64,000 nucleotides of DNA, taken from NCBI GenBank assembly GCA_022495995.1, contig JAFEMH010002090.1, positions 248,001 through 312,000 of the forward strand, given 5' to 3'. The position numbers were made by a program, and so were the translations under genes. This document shows, piece after piece, positions 23,653 to 34,935 of this stretch (positions are counted from its first letter, which is position 1; each line of letters starts with the position of its first letter). A model generated the notes under the pieces. It saw nothing but the letters and a program-made list of their open reading frames with translations. It was not told where the DNA came from and made no database searches. This DNA comes from Adenophora triphylla var. japonica (lineage: Eukaryota; Streptophyta; Magnoliopsida; Asterales; Campanulaceae).

Positions 23653-25006
23653 TGTTGGTGTTATGCCATAGGCATATGGTTGATAGACTTATGTATTGAC
23701 ATTATTTATTATTATATGAAAAGTTTATTATTTGATTATTATATGTTTTGCATATTACTTGTAATAATCTCCGTCCCTAATTATTAAGTGAATAATTAGT
23801 ATAAATGTTAATGGATAATCATATGATGATTATATGCATATAGATGCACATTAAATTTATGGGTACTTGTTAGAGAACAAGTGACTGGACTTGACCCGTA
23901 TGAGATTTATGTCATGGTCATATGTCATAATTAAATCTCATATGGTCACTTCATTTAGTCCCTAGACCTGAGATTATCATGACCTTACATATGATGAAAG
24001 TCATGTTTGATTTTAGTCAAACGATATCTTAACACGATATCTATAAAGGCTACTTTTGGCATGATAGGATTCATGATGGTAAGGATGATAAGTTAAGATG
24101 GAATTTGTCCCTCGGAAGAGAGATGTTTTGCTTGGGCCCCTCGATGAGTGATAATGATGAAAGTGTATGGCCATACCCCAATGCGATGGGATTATCATCA
24201 TACTCAAAATCGAGAAAGCATTGAACAAGTACAAGTTGACTTGGACCATGACTTGTGTTCAATATAACATCATGAGACAAAGGGAGAAATGGAAGTGTAC
24301 CAGTGAAAACGTGAACTCTTACGTTATATTATTTGGGTAGACATAATGGCTTGCTAGAGTCCGCTTATGTCTTATGAGAATCGATGTGATCGAACTCATT
24401 GCCAACATAATATAATTCTATTGGGTCACACACAATTAGAATGAATTGATTAAACTAAAGGAAGAATGATTGAGAAAATTCCTCACATGGCCTTGCTTGG
24501 TCGTGCGACAAATCCAGTCCATGTGACTCGACTGGTCGTGCGACAGAAGAAGACCACAGAGGCGGTTTGAAGACTGGTTTCCTAATTTGATTAGGAAACA
24601 TATTCTATACTAATGTAGTATAAATATGAAGGTCTGTCAACCAAAAACCCTTGCCGAAATTCTGAAAAGAAATTCACAACAATATTCTCAATATTATTCC
24701 AAGGTTTAAGAGATCTAGCAATCTTCATGAAATGTTCTTGCATTCATTCAAAGGTGTGGATACCGAAAGAGGGTCTTCGCTCATTCATTGATCAAGGCCT
24801 AGAGTTCAAGCAATCTGAAGAACGAAGTTTGTGATTCTAGATCACATCATTAAATCGTTCGATAGCTCAAGAATGGAAAGCATTCAAGGTTGGTTACATC
24901 TATCTCATAAGATTCAATTTAATTGTATAGAACGGATCCTAGGCTCCATGGGTTTTATGTTATTTAATGCTTAATTCCGCTGCGCATGGACCCGTAAAAC
25001 CCAATA
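23653..25006 (+). repeat. Copia-1 3' LTR (full length)
   Basis: 1354 bp, starting TGTTGGTGTTATGCC and ending CCCAATA (expected CCCAACA). It shows the unfilled target sites of both element C (ATACC at 24173) and the Tat element (GTTGG at about 24889-24893). The next base starts copia-2 gag sequence. Confidence 0.9.
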
Positions 25007-28000
25007 ATAGGGTCCCGAAACATGATGATGTTTGTAACTATTGCAAGAGGAAGGGACATTGGAAGATAGATTGTCCTGTGAAGAAGCGAGGCGAGCCTCG
25101 AAATCGCATTGAAGCTAATGTTGCTGTAGTTGATACGAGCAGCTCTAATGGGAATTATGCTATATTAATAGAAGAATCTGCAAAACCGTCTGATACGTGG
25201 ATTCTTAATTTTGGGGCTTCTTATCATATCAGTACGAGGAGAGAGTGGTTTACAACCTATGAGCAGGTAGATGTTGGTAATATTCATATGGCCAACAGTG
25301 CTACTTGAAGGGTGGTTGGTATTGGCTCTATCAAGCTACGGACTCATGATGATAAGTTGTACACTTTGAACGATGTGAGGCATATTACACAGATGAGGAA
25401 TAACCTAATATCTCTTAGTCAGCTCGACAGCAAAGGGTACAGTTTCAAAGGTAAAGGTGGAGCAGTTTATGTCTGCAAAGGTTCTGAAGTGATTCTAAGA
25501 GGCCTCAGGCGGGGCTCCTTGTATTTCCTCCAAGGAAGGACGCTTTCTCAGTCAATATTGGTTGCATCATCTGAAGTAGTCAACGAGGATATGACAAAGT
25601 TGTGGCATATTAGGCTTAGGCACATGAGCATTAGAGGGATGCAGATATTGGCTAATCATGGTCTTTTTGTTTGGCCATAAGGTCAAGGATCTTAAGTTCT
25701 GCGAGCTTTGTTTACTTAGGAAGATGTAGTGAAGCAAATTTCCTAAGGGGTTCATAGAACGAACGGTAGTGTGTATTACATTCACTCGGATTGTTGGAGA
25801 CCTTCACGTCAGGAATCATTGAGGGTTCGCAGGTATTTCTTGTCCATGATAGATAACTACTCGAGGAAGACATAGATAATTATTATAAAGCACAAGAGTG
25901 AGGCTCTCCCCAATTTCAGACAGTGGAAGACTTAGTGGAGAATCAGACAGGGAAGAAGATCAAGAGACTTCAGACAAATAATGGGTTGGAGTTCTGCAGT
26001 GCTGAGTTCGATGAGTTCTGTAAGCAAGTGGGGATTTCTAGGCATCTCACTATCAGAGGTACACCACAACAAAATGGTGTAGCAGAGCGTCTGAATCAGA
26101 CATTGTTGGCTAGGGCAAGTTGCATGCTCTCCAATGCTGGGTTGTCTAAGCGATTCTGGGAATAAGCGGTTTGTACATCATGTTATTTGATAAATCGCGG
26201 ACCACATACATGTATCAGTGTCAAACTTCCCAATGAGGTATGGTCATGTAAACCTGTTGATTACTCTAATTTAAGGGCTTTTGGTTGTACTACTTATTAT
26301 CATGTGGATGATGGAAAGTTGGAGACGAGGGCTAGAAAAGGATTATTCATGGGTTATGTGGATGGTGTCAATGGATACCCGATTTGGTATCTATCAAAGG
26401 GTAGGGTAATAATAAGCAGGAATGTTGTTTTTGATGAAAACTCTTTGCTTAACCCTATTATGAGATCTGTGGTTGTATCAAGTGTTGGTAGTGTTGATAA
26501 ACAGGTTGAGCTACAAGATACTTCAGAGTTGAGCAGTCCATAGTCAGATGTTCATCAGGATCTACCGTCAGAAATAGAAGCACCAGAAAGTTCATCACCA
26601 GTTTTCGATGAACATGGGTTAGCTCAAGAGAGGTCTAGGCGGGCTAATTTCGGGAAGCCTCCAGTGAGGTATGGGTTTGAAGACATGATATCTTATTCAC
26701 TTTAGGTTGATGAGAAGGTAGAGCCCGATGCTTCGAAGCCAACTACTTTCAAGGAAGCAGTTACATGTTCAGAGTCCACTCAGTGGCATGCAGCTATGGG
26801 GGATGAGATGGAGTCAATTCACAAGAATTTGACATGTGAACTAAACAAAAGGCCAGTAGGCACGAAGATTGTGACTTGAAAGTGGGTATTCAAGGAAAAT
26901 GAAGGTATGTCAACATCAGAGGGGGTCAAATATAAAACTCGTGTAGTTGCAAGGGGTTTCACACAGCGGGAGGGCGTTGACTACAATGAGATCTTCTTAC
27001 CAGTGGTTAGACACACTTCTATCAGAGTGCTATTAGAAATGGTGGCACATCAGGATTTGGAGCTCAAGCAACTATATGTGAAAACAACTTTTCTACATGA
27101 AGAGTTTGAAGAGGAGATTTATATGACACAATCAGATGGGTTTCAGGTTGTGGGAAAAGAAGACTACATGTTTAAGTTGAAGAAGTCCTTGTATGGGCTT
27201 AAGCAATCTCCTAGGTAGTGGTACAAGCAGTTTAACAGCTATATAATAGAGATTGGCTACACGAGGAGCGCGTATGACTGTTGTGTGTATCACAGTAAGT
27301 TAATGGATAGTTTGATCATCTATCTGGTTCTTTATGTTGACGATATGTTGATAGCGGCTGTCAAGAAGTCGGATATTCAGAAGTTGAAGGGTCTACTGTC
27401 TGCAGAGTTCGAGATGAAAGACTTGGGTGCGGCAAAGAAAATTATGGGTATGGAGATCTATAGGGATAGAAGCCAACGAAAAATGTTTTTATCCTAGAAA
27501 GGTTATATCAAGAAAGTTTTAGAGAGGCTTGGTATATCTACAACAAAGCCGTTAGATTCTCCGAGTGCAGCAAATGCACATCTGTCAGTTGCCTTTGCAC
27601 CTAAGTCAGATGAGGAGAAAGAGTACATGGCTCGAGTACCCTATGCTAGTGCAGTTGGTAGTTTGATGTATGCTATGGTTTGCACTAGGCCGGATCTTGC
27701 TCATGTTGTTAGTGTTGTTAGTAGGTTCTTGGGGATTCCTTTGTAAGGAACATTGGCAGGCAGTAGAGAGGATCTTCAGGTACTTTAGGGGTACATAATA
27801 TGTTGAGATCATTTATGGAGGTGGTACAGAATGTTCAGTTAAGGGCTATTGTGATTCAGACTACTTTAGGGATGTTAACACGAGTAGATCTTTGACCGGG
27901 TATGTGTTCACTCTTGGTGGGTCATTTGTCAGTTGGAAAGCTACTATACAATCGACAGTGACGTTGTCTACTACGGAGGCGAAGTACATGGCATTGACAG

Positions 28001-28290
28001 AAGCTGCTAAAGAGGGGATATGGCTAAAGGGTTTGATCAGCGACTTTGCGTTATATCAGGATCAGGTTACAATAATTTGTGACAGTTTGAGTGTAATTTG
28101 CTTGGCCAAGGATCAAGTTTATCATGAGAGGATCAAACAAATAGATGTGAGGTATCATTTTCTGAGGAGTGAGAAGCGGATCAAGGTGAAGAAAGTGGGT
28201 AATGCGGACAACCCTGATGACATGTTCACGAAGTCCGTTCCAACTAGCAAGTTCCAACATTGTTTGGACTTGCTATATGTTCCCAGCTAG
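25007..28290 (+). pseudogene. Copia-2 gag-pol remnant, frameshifted and stop-rich
   Basis: Starts inside gag, where copia-1 inserted, just before a zinc knuckle CNYCKRKGHWKIDC (about 25036). The protease site is degenerate (WILNFGASYHIS, catalytic Asp changed to Asn). Next come LWHIRLRHMS of the integrase pre-domain, NGVAERLNQT of the integrase core, KYKTRVVARGFTQREGVDY and LYVDDMLIAAVKK of RT, and TTEAKYMALTEAAKEG of RNase H. The frame changes at least twice (pieces at 25007-25680, 25923-27497 and 27892-28290) and has several stops. It is older than copia-1. The 5' part is displaced left of the copia-1 insertion and outside the window. Confidence 0.9.
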
Positions 28291-28358
28291 TAGATAGCAT
28301 ATGAGGAAGATGGGGAGTTCTGGTTATGTTTTGGAGGTTAGATGTCAAGTTGGAGATT

Positions 28359-29322
28359 TGTTGGGTTTGGTGTCACATAAGTTGGGGATGCCTAAATTAG
28401 AGGGTTAAACAAGCAAATTCGAAATTCCTGATACAGCCGAGGGGAGCGACCGCGTGATATGGGGCGCGCGACCGCGCCAATTTACAGGACAAAGCGAGCG
28501 ATCACGCGGGTACCTGTTTTGGGGATGGGGCGATCACGCCCTACAATGGGGCAATCGTGTCCTCAGTACGGAAAGGCCTATTTAGCGGCAGATTTGGATT
28601 AGGGATGTAAAACCCTGCATGTAGACGTGTCCAAAATCTAACCGGAACCGGCTAACCGGCGGTTTGTAACCAGTCAATTTTTTAAAGTTTCCAGTTAGCT
28701 TTTAGGAATTTCAGTCAGTTTTTTATAGTTTTCAGTTAGTTTTTCAGAATTTCAGTTAGTTTTTTGAAATCCCAGTCAATTTTTTAATGTTTTCAGTTAG
28801 TTTTTAAGAATTCCAGTTAGTTTTTTAACGTTTTCAGTTAACAGAAACTGTTAAAAAATCCGTTAAAATGACTAATCTGGAAAAAAAAGGCTTCAGTTAA
28901 CCGTTTTAACCGGATAAATCGTGTTAACCGGTTATAACCATTAACCGGATAACTGTAACCGTTAGTACACGGTTAACGGTTAGGTTACGGTTAAATTTTA
29001 ACGATTTTTTAACCGGCGGTTATAACCGTTTGGACACGTCTACCTGCATGTTTAGGAATAGGGCATATAAATAGACCATACCTCCAACCATATTTGTAGT
29101 TGCTTTTGCTCATTTGTTTCTCTAGATTTAGGGTTTGCATTGACATCAATTATTTGCCAAGAATTCGTGTATTATATTATAGATTGTAATATTTTGATTT
29201 ACAGAAGATGATAATATTCTCTCGCTATACCCGTGAATGTAGCAAAATTAGTGAAACACGTATATTCTTATTTTGTGTGATTATTGCGTATTTTCTATAT
29301 TCTACGTATACTCTGTTCTAAC
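28359..29322 (+). repeat. Copia-2 3' LTR, carrying a MITE
   Basis: Starts TGTTGGGTTTGGTG after the tract CAAGTTGGAGATT. It has a TATA-like GGCATATAAATAGACC (29066-29081). The 3' border near TCTGTTCTAAC (about 29322) is approximate because no partner LTR is in the window. Without the MITE it is about 535 bp. Confidence 0.7.
28622..29042. mobile_element. hAT-type MITE inside the copia-2 LTR
   Basis: 421 bp with terminal inverted repeats TAGACGTGTCCAAA / TTTGGACACGTCTA and an exact 8-bp TSD CCTGCATG (28614-28621 and 29043-29050). An 8-bp TSD with TAG ends is typical of hAT. The interior is AT-rich with repeated TTCAGTTAGTTTTT and AACCGGTTAACCG motifs, and has no coding capacity. Confidence 0.88.
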
Positions 29323-29718
29323 GGTTGCCGTATCATTTAACGGCCTCTCTTTACCTTATTTTATCGGTACAAAAAGGCCCTCTCTTTACGACTTTACCAT
29401 AGTTACAGGATATGACCTTTTTTTTTCAATTATTTTCTCTTTGGCTATTTATCTCATGAATCGTATTCTCTTTCCTTTCATTTCAGGTATAGGATTTGTT
29501 TTTTTTTATTTATTTATTTTATTTCAATTGTCCTATTCCCTTTTGAATGTTCATTTGAATTATTTTACCTTTTCTTATGGGTAAAAGATTTTTTTTATTC
29601 TTTTTTAATAATTATTGTATTTCCTTTTCTGATAAAGGATTTTTAATTTTTTTTAATAATTATTGTATTTCCTTTTCGGGTATAGAACTCTGGTTCTTTT
29701 TGTACGTATATATACATC
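29323..29718. other. T-rich spacer with a short direct duplication
   Basis: No gene. A 50-odd-bp block containing AATAATTATTGTATTTCCTT is repeated at about 29607 and 29658. Confidence 0.5.
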
Positions 29719-30394
29719 TAGAGATGCCCCGCCGGTTCGGATCGGCGGTTCCGGTTTTGAACTGGCGGTTCAGCCAACTGTGGAGCCTTGAACCGTAACT
29801 GGACTGGATATAGACGGTTCCAGTTCACGGTTCCGAACCGTCCGTACGGTTCCGATTTTAAACCGTGATTTTCAAAAAAAAAAATTGTTTTTTATTTGTT
29901 ATGTTTTTTTATATATTTTTTAAACTTTGTAAATTGTAATAATTTTGTATATATATATTTTTTGTTTTTTACTTGTTACCAATTTAAATAAAATTACATT
30001 CAAAAGTATTTTAAAAAAAACAGGGAAGGTACCCTGGCCAATTTTATTAATAAAAATAACAAATTATGAGGGGGACAACCAATGAACCAAAGCCAAAGGA
30101 GCCTTACCTCTAATTACATTATCTTCAAAAAAAAGAAAGTCTAATATATTAAAAAAAAAAGTCTAATATATATATAAAAAAAAAGTCTAATCTATAAAAT
30201 TACAATTAACTTACCTTATGGAGCGGTGTAGTTCATTTGCTCCCCGTCGATGTATCTTCATCATCAAAGCCCGCCTCGTCCTCGAAACTGCTTCTTTTAT
30301 CTTGAGTTCTTAGTTCGGCTTTTGTCCAATCGCCGAGCCCCATTTGAAATTCTAAAGACTTTACTTGTGCAGATTTTTCAAGTGGCGGAAGACT
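29719..30394 (-). mobile_element. Possible hAT transposon remnant (3' end, minus orientation)
   Basis: The left end reads TAGAGATGCCCCGCCGG followed by CGGTTC-rich sub-terminal repeats (29719-29870), as at many plant hAT ends. At 30388-30233 the minus strand has a 52-codon open segment with SLEFQMGLGDWTKAELRTQD and an acidic end EDEAGFDDEDTSTGSK before a stop, compatible with a hAT transposase C-terminus. Between them is AT-rich DNA with repeated AAAAGTCTAATATAT. The other terminus was not found. The assignment is tentative. Confidence 0.35.
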
Positions 30395-30481
30395 TTTTTA
30401 GGTGAAGAGAAGACATAACAAGGTAAAAGAAGGCTTGCTGAAAACCAGGTGTGCTGAAGGCATAAAAGAGGTGAAATTAAC

Positions 30482-31432
30482 ATGGATGAAGATCAAGAGC
30501 GATCGTTGTCAGATCTTCCCTTAGATACTTCGTGGTTGATCCGTCAGTATGTGTCCCCCTCTCTAATGATTTTCATCGATGATGTCAAATGCAAATTCTA
30601 TCATCCGATATTTGAAGACACATACTGTAATATAATTAATTTTCAGAGCTGCGTGATGCGCATATTTGCTCCTCCAATTTTGGGTGGTTGCTCATGACTG
30701 AAGGTTAATGTTGTCTTTTTTTCTTCAATCCCTTTCACATTTGAGAGGATTGAAGTCCCTTGCTCTTATGATAGATATTTAGACATTCTTCACTTTTCAG
30801 CTCCGCCAACTTCATCCTCATGTACATTATTGCAACAACAACAATAACCAAAAATACTTATATCGGTATCATAACGCGTGGAGAAGCAAAATGGACTATC
30901 ACCGAATTTAAACATGATCGTAAGTTTACTCCCTCGTTATGTAACCCGGTTTTCTATGATGATCATTGCTACTTTATGGGAGATCATGGGAACATCGGGA
31001 TTTATGATGCTAAAGCCAACAAATGGGAAGTTTTTGATAAGCCAATTGTACCCTATCACAAGTGTTTTTGGAAGCGCACTATTGCAATGGCAGAGTATAA
31101 TGGGGGGTATTATGGTCATTTAAGAACCTCGTGAACATGAGAAACTTTGTGTTGCAAGGTTTGATCTGTCGAAGATGATATGGGAGCAAGTGGATTGTTT
31201 AGGAGATGATAAGGTTCTCTATGTTAGCAGATGGACATCTTACTTGAAAACAATTGCAGCAAAAGGGATGGGCAACAAGATTTACTTACCCATATTTTAT
31301 AGAGGAAACGGTGTTTATTATTCTTTTGTTTCCAAGAAGTTTCACTCGTTAAATTTTTTGATATTGGATTCAATTTTAATACAATATTCAAATAATTCCC
31401 TTTTGTTTCCATGTGATAATCACTTGTTGTAG
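30482..31432 (+). pseudogene. DUF295/F-box-like protein pseudogene
   Basis: The ATG at 30482 (MDEDQERSLSDLPLD) opens a reading frame that is later broken. Segments in shifting frames match the plant DUF295 family, often C-terminal in F-box proteins. These include GGCSW-like and FFFNPFTFERIEVP regions (30690-30760), AKWTITEFKHDRKF, CNPVFYDDHCYFMGDHGNIGIYD split over 30935-31010, NKWEVFDKP, then a C-terminal block with WEQVDCLGDDKVLYVSR and NKIYLPIF to about 31360. Frame changes lie near 30695, 30830 and 31125. No F-box domain proper was recognised. It lies next to a real host gene and probably represents host sequence rather than transposon. Confidence 0.7.
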
Positions 31433-31459
31433 GATGAGACATATCTGATTTCTTTTGTA

Positions 31460-31573
31460 GTCCCTCCGCCCTTAAATGAATATGAATGTCGAAAGAAAAA
31501 AAAAATCAAATTTGCTCTTGATCTAGAGCACGTTTGAATTTTTTTCGCTATTTATATAGGGAGAGAGAGAGTA
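31460..31573. mobile_element. Degenerate Stowaway-like MITE
   Basis: Starts TAGTCCCTCCGCCC and ends AGGGAGAGAGAGAGTA, resembling the CTCCCTCCGTCCC termini and TA target of Stowaway MITEs. The right terminus is simple-sequence-like, so confidence is low. Confidence 0.35.
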
Positions 31574-31788
31574 CGACTCTTGTTACATGCCCTTATTAAT
31601 GCTCATAGATATACAGAATAGGCTATTCAAAGCCCTTGCCACTCAGAAGCAATGTTGGAGTTAACTGAAATAATAAATGTTTCATGTAAAAGAGTCAAAA
31701 GCTTTTTATTAGCATACAACTAAGAGACGTACAAAAGGTTCTTCCTATATATTGGAATGAACATTCCTTCCCTTGGTACAAAGATGGA

Positions 31789-34667
31789 CTAGTCTCCAAA
31801 TGTATCAGTGTCGCGGACAATCTTCATTGACGGAAGCACAATTGCAGCCACTGGATTTTGTTCAAGCCCGCCTCCTTGGTCAATGATTAGCCGAAAACCA
31901 TCTATATGGAGCTTCCCATGGTGACCACTCACAATGATAGTAGGAGGATTGGTGAGCTCCTATTTTATGCAAAAAATTAATAAATAAAATCATTTATTTT
32001 AGTGAAGCAATGTTAGGGGCGCAAAAATAATTACAAAATTTTGGCCACAAACATAGTTGGCAATAATTGATTGAATGTTGAATAAGTAGTGGAGTCTACA
32101 ATAACAACATCCAATCATTTGCTAACACCGTTTGTGAGCAAAATTTCGTGAAGAGAAATTCAAAGGAAACAAATTCAAGACTAAAAGATCATCAAATGAT
32201 GTGTATATGGCTCTTAATGACTCATCTTATGTTACAATCACAATCCAAATCACAATCAAAATCAAAATCAAAATCAAAATTAAAAATCAAAATTAAAAAT
32301 CAAAATCAACTTAATAAATGTAAAGTGCATAGCGTTTAGGAGCAATTACCTCAGGGATATCCCATACGCTCTTTCTCCCGCTTAGAGCCTCCACCTTAGG
32401 AATCGTAGTGTCCTTTTCTTTTAAATGCTTCAGCTGCTCTTTAACATCTTTACCTTTCGCCAAACCGGCATGAACAGCAATCAGTTTACATTGTTTGATT
32501 CCTTCCTCAGTCTCAATGGACACATTATCCTAAAGAGTATGATCATCAGCACAAGTTGCTATAACCTTCGTGTAACTTGGCTTTTATTTCAATTCATCTC
32601 ACAATTATGTTTATAAAGTTTTTCCTCAAAAATTCAGTTGGATACATAAATAATCACCTTTGCCATGTCATTCCAGAAGTAAAAAAGAGAGAGAGGCCTA
32701 ACCTCTTCATGGACCCAAACTAAATCAGCCAGAAACTTCTTGTGCTCATCAGGAACGGCTTTCATCAAATCTGTACAGAACAATTAAGTCTTAACAACAA
32801 ACTTACCACAGCTAAATCCGCACAATTCATTAACAAAGGGATCTATGAAGATGAAATCTTTTTCTTTTATCAAAAATTAAAATAAAACGATCTCTAAAGA
32901 TAAAAAACAAGAAATTGATACACAGGTAATTACTTGTAAGCTTGGAAAAATAGTTTCAAATGCGATCCAGAGTTTATCGTAATTGTTAATCAAAATCGAA
33001 CAACTAGGAACAGAACTTGTAAAACCATATATTCACATAACGAGTCTCGATAATTCACTCTGAGCTTACAAGCATATAAATCATATTCATCATATTGAAC
33101 AACTAGGAACAGAACTTGTAACCACATATTTATAAAAGATTGATCCACCATTAACAATCCTTCAAAAATTGTGATGACGCCATGACCCGGGGCGGCAAAG
33201 GTTGCAGAACACGCGTCGGCACCTCGGGCAAGAATCTGCAAAACAGCACCGTTAGAGGTGCGGGGGTTGCCCCGCTATAACCCTCGGACGTAAGAATCAG
33301 AATCTGTATATGTTTGATATAGAGAACTCTTAGAGAGAGAGAGCTGTAGAGAGAGAGAGTGTTTGGGTGAATCAGAGATTACCTTAGTCTTGAAGGAGGC
33401 TTATAGAATTTATAGGGGACAAAAGTGGGTATGTGGCACTTTGTCCGGGGGTCCATCGTATATATTTGGTATATGTATATATGTGATATATTTGACTGTA
33501 TGGGACGGTGTATATGTGTATATATAAATATATATAAAAGTCAGGGCTCCAATCTCCAATCTATCAGGCTCCAGGATTCAAGTCAATCTTGCCAGATCAG
33601 AGCTCCGACCATAAATATATATTCAAGCTAGTCTCTACCAAAATCGTACTCCTCGTTCCGACCATAAATAATCATCACTTGGAGTAGGGGGCTACTGATG
33701 AGCCCTGACTTTTATATATATTTATACATACACATATACACCGTCCCCTCCATACAGTCAAATATATCACATATATACATATACCAAATATATACAACGG
33801 GACCCGAACAAAGTGCCACATACCCACTTTTGTCCCCTATAAATACTATAACCCTCCTTCAAGGCTAAGGTAATCTCTGATTCACCCAAACACTCTCTCT
33901 CTCTACAGCTCTCTCTAAGAGCTCTTACGCCCGAGTGTTATAGTGGGGCAACCCCGCACCCCTAACGGTGCTGTTTTGTAGATTCTTGTCCGAGGTGCCG
34001 ACGCGTGTTCTGCAACCTTTGCCGCCACGGATCATGGAGTCATCAAATTGACTACGGAATAATCACAAAATCAAGAACTCCAGAATAAAATGAAAATAAG
34101 AACCATACCAGCCGATCCATGAGGGACACCATAAGATTCAAAAGTAGGACTGGCGTCGTAAATTGAACCTTTGTACTCAGTCCCCTTAGCAGCATTAAAC
34201 TTAACAGTAATTTTCCCACTCCACCTCCTCCCCTGCAAATGCATACTCTCATACCCTTCCCCCTTATACCACCCTTCTCTCTCCTCGCTCAATTTATACT
34301 CCTCCCATGTGTCCTTCCACTCCGACCCATCTGCCGGCGCCGGCAGAGTTCCGACGAACGCCCCAAACGCGAAATCATGGTTTCCTGCGAGAAAGACGCG
34401 GGATTGATTTGGGTATTGCGTTGGCAAATTGATCAAGAAATCGATGACTTCGCGAGTGTTGGGGCCGCGGTCACAGTAATCGCCCAAGAAAATGACGAGG
34501 GCAGATTGGAATTGAGGTGGGTCGATTAGGGTTTGGATATTGGACCAGAGATTCTGGAGCTTGGTGATGTAGCCATGGATGTCACCTATGCAAATTACGA
34601 TTCTGTCCTTGTTGGGAGATTGGGGTTGTTCTCCTTCTCCATCTTCTTTTTGGTGTTCCTGTTCCAT
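31789..34667 (-). CDS. RLPH2: RLPH2-like PPP-family phosphatase (calcineurin-like metallophosphoesterase), four exons
   Basis: Minus-strand host gene. Exons: 34667-34109, 32770-32703, 32529-32350 and 31959-31789 (978 nt, 325 residues plus stop). All three introns are GT-AG and the frame is open throughout. Motifs: GDIHG (28-32), GDYCDRG (62-68), GNHDF (95-99), HAGL (229-232) and GHHG (281-284), the metal-binding and catalytic motifs of PPP phosphatases, with the bacterial-like GNHD variant. Conserved blocks [16 protein letters not shown] and [14 protein letters not shown] match my memory of Arabidopsis RLPH2 (At3g09970), a Rhizobiales-like phosphatase with tyrosine-phosphatase activity. The length is near the family's usual 300 residues. 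Intron 1 (34108-32771) is enlarged by an 874-bp inverted-LTR element. No defect is visible in the coding sequence. Confidence 0.88.
33172..34045 (+). mobile_element. Inverted-LTR (foldback) retroelement derivative in RLPH2 intron 1
   Basis: 874 bp flanked by a 5-bp TSD AATTG (33167-33171 and 34046-34050). The right arm (33696-34045, 350 bp) looks like an LTR, TGATGAGCCC...AGTCATCA, preceded by a polypurine tract GGAGTAGGGGGCTAC and containing a TATA-like CCCTATAAATAC. The left arm (33172-about 33549) is its reverse complement with one roughly 31-bp extra block. About 145 bp of internal sequence lie between. No coding region. Confidence 0.82.
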
Positions 34668-34798
34668 AGGTTCAGTGAGTGGATTGTATATGGGTAGAAT
34701 GCGCCGTAAATTGTAAAAACGTATTGCTTTCGTTTCCTTTTAAAATTAATAAATATCAAAAATGATATATCTTTCAAACTATTTTTCAGAAGAGTAGG
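34668..34798. promoter_or_regulatory. Upstream region of the RLPH2-like gene
   Basis: Only about 130 bp separate the ATG from a foldback repeat. No clear TATA box could be assigned. The transcription start may lie within or beyond the repeat. Confidence 0.3.
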
Positions 34799-34935
34799 TT
34801 TTGGGGGAAACTAGTTTCTCCCTAACATTATAAAAAGTCTTGTTTTAAAAACCGAACAAAGACACGTACAATTTTTTTTTTAAAATAAAAAACAAGACTT
34901 TTTATAATATTTGGGGAAACTAGTTTCCCCCAAAA
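34799..34935. repeat. 137-bp foldback repeat
   Basis: Near-perfect arms of about 47 bp starting TTTTGGGGGAAACTAGTTTC on one strand and matching on the other, around a T-rich loop. The arms also contain a small palindrome GGGAAACTAGTTTCCC. MITE-like; no clear TSD. Confidence 0.7.

Larger units (their letters stand above)
7708..25006 (+). mobile_element. Ty1/copia element 'copia-1', interrupted by the Tat element and truncated by element C
   Basis: Its parts are a 5' LTR remnant (7708-8428 plus 18152-18264), an iMet-type primer site (18266), a leader, a single-frame gag-pol (19667-23638), a polypurine tract and a full 3' LTR (23653-25006). The first roughly 520 bp of the 5' LTR are missing because element C occupies that position. 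The retained parts of the two LTRs are both 834 bp and differ at about 26 positions by eye (about 3%). It sits in the gag of copia-2, whose sequence resumes at 25007. Confidence 0.9.

Noticed and set aside
24967..25010. Start codon for copia-2 gag at 24967
   Set aside because: The frame begins inside the copia-1 LTR; the true copia-2 gag start is displaced by that insertion.
29273..29584. 103-codon hydrophobic open frame
   Set aside because: T-rich DNA gives Phe/Leu/Tyr-rich translations; it spans the LTR end and has no family resemblance.
29848..29857. A near-copy of the TCCGTACGGA box outside the A/B/C family
   Set aside because: It reads TCCGTACGGT, lies in CGGTTC-rich terminal repeats of a possible hAT element and lacks the conserved flanks.
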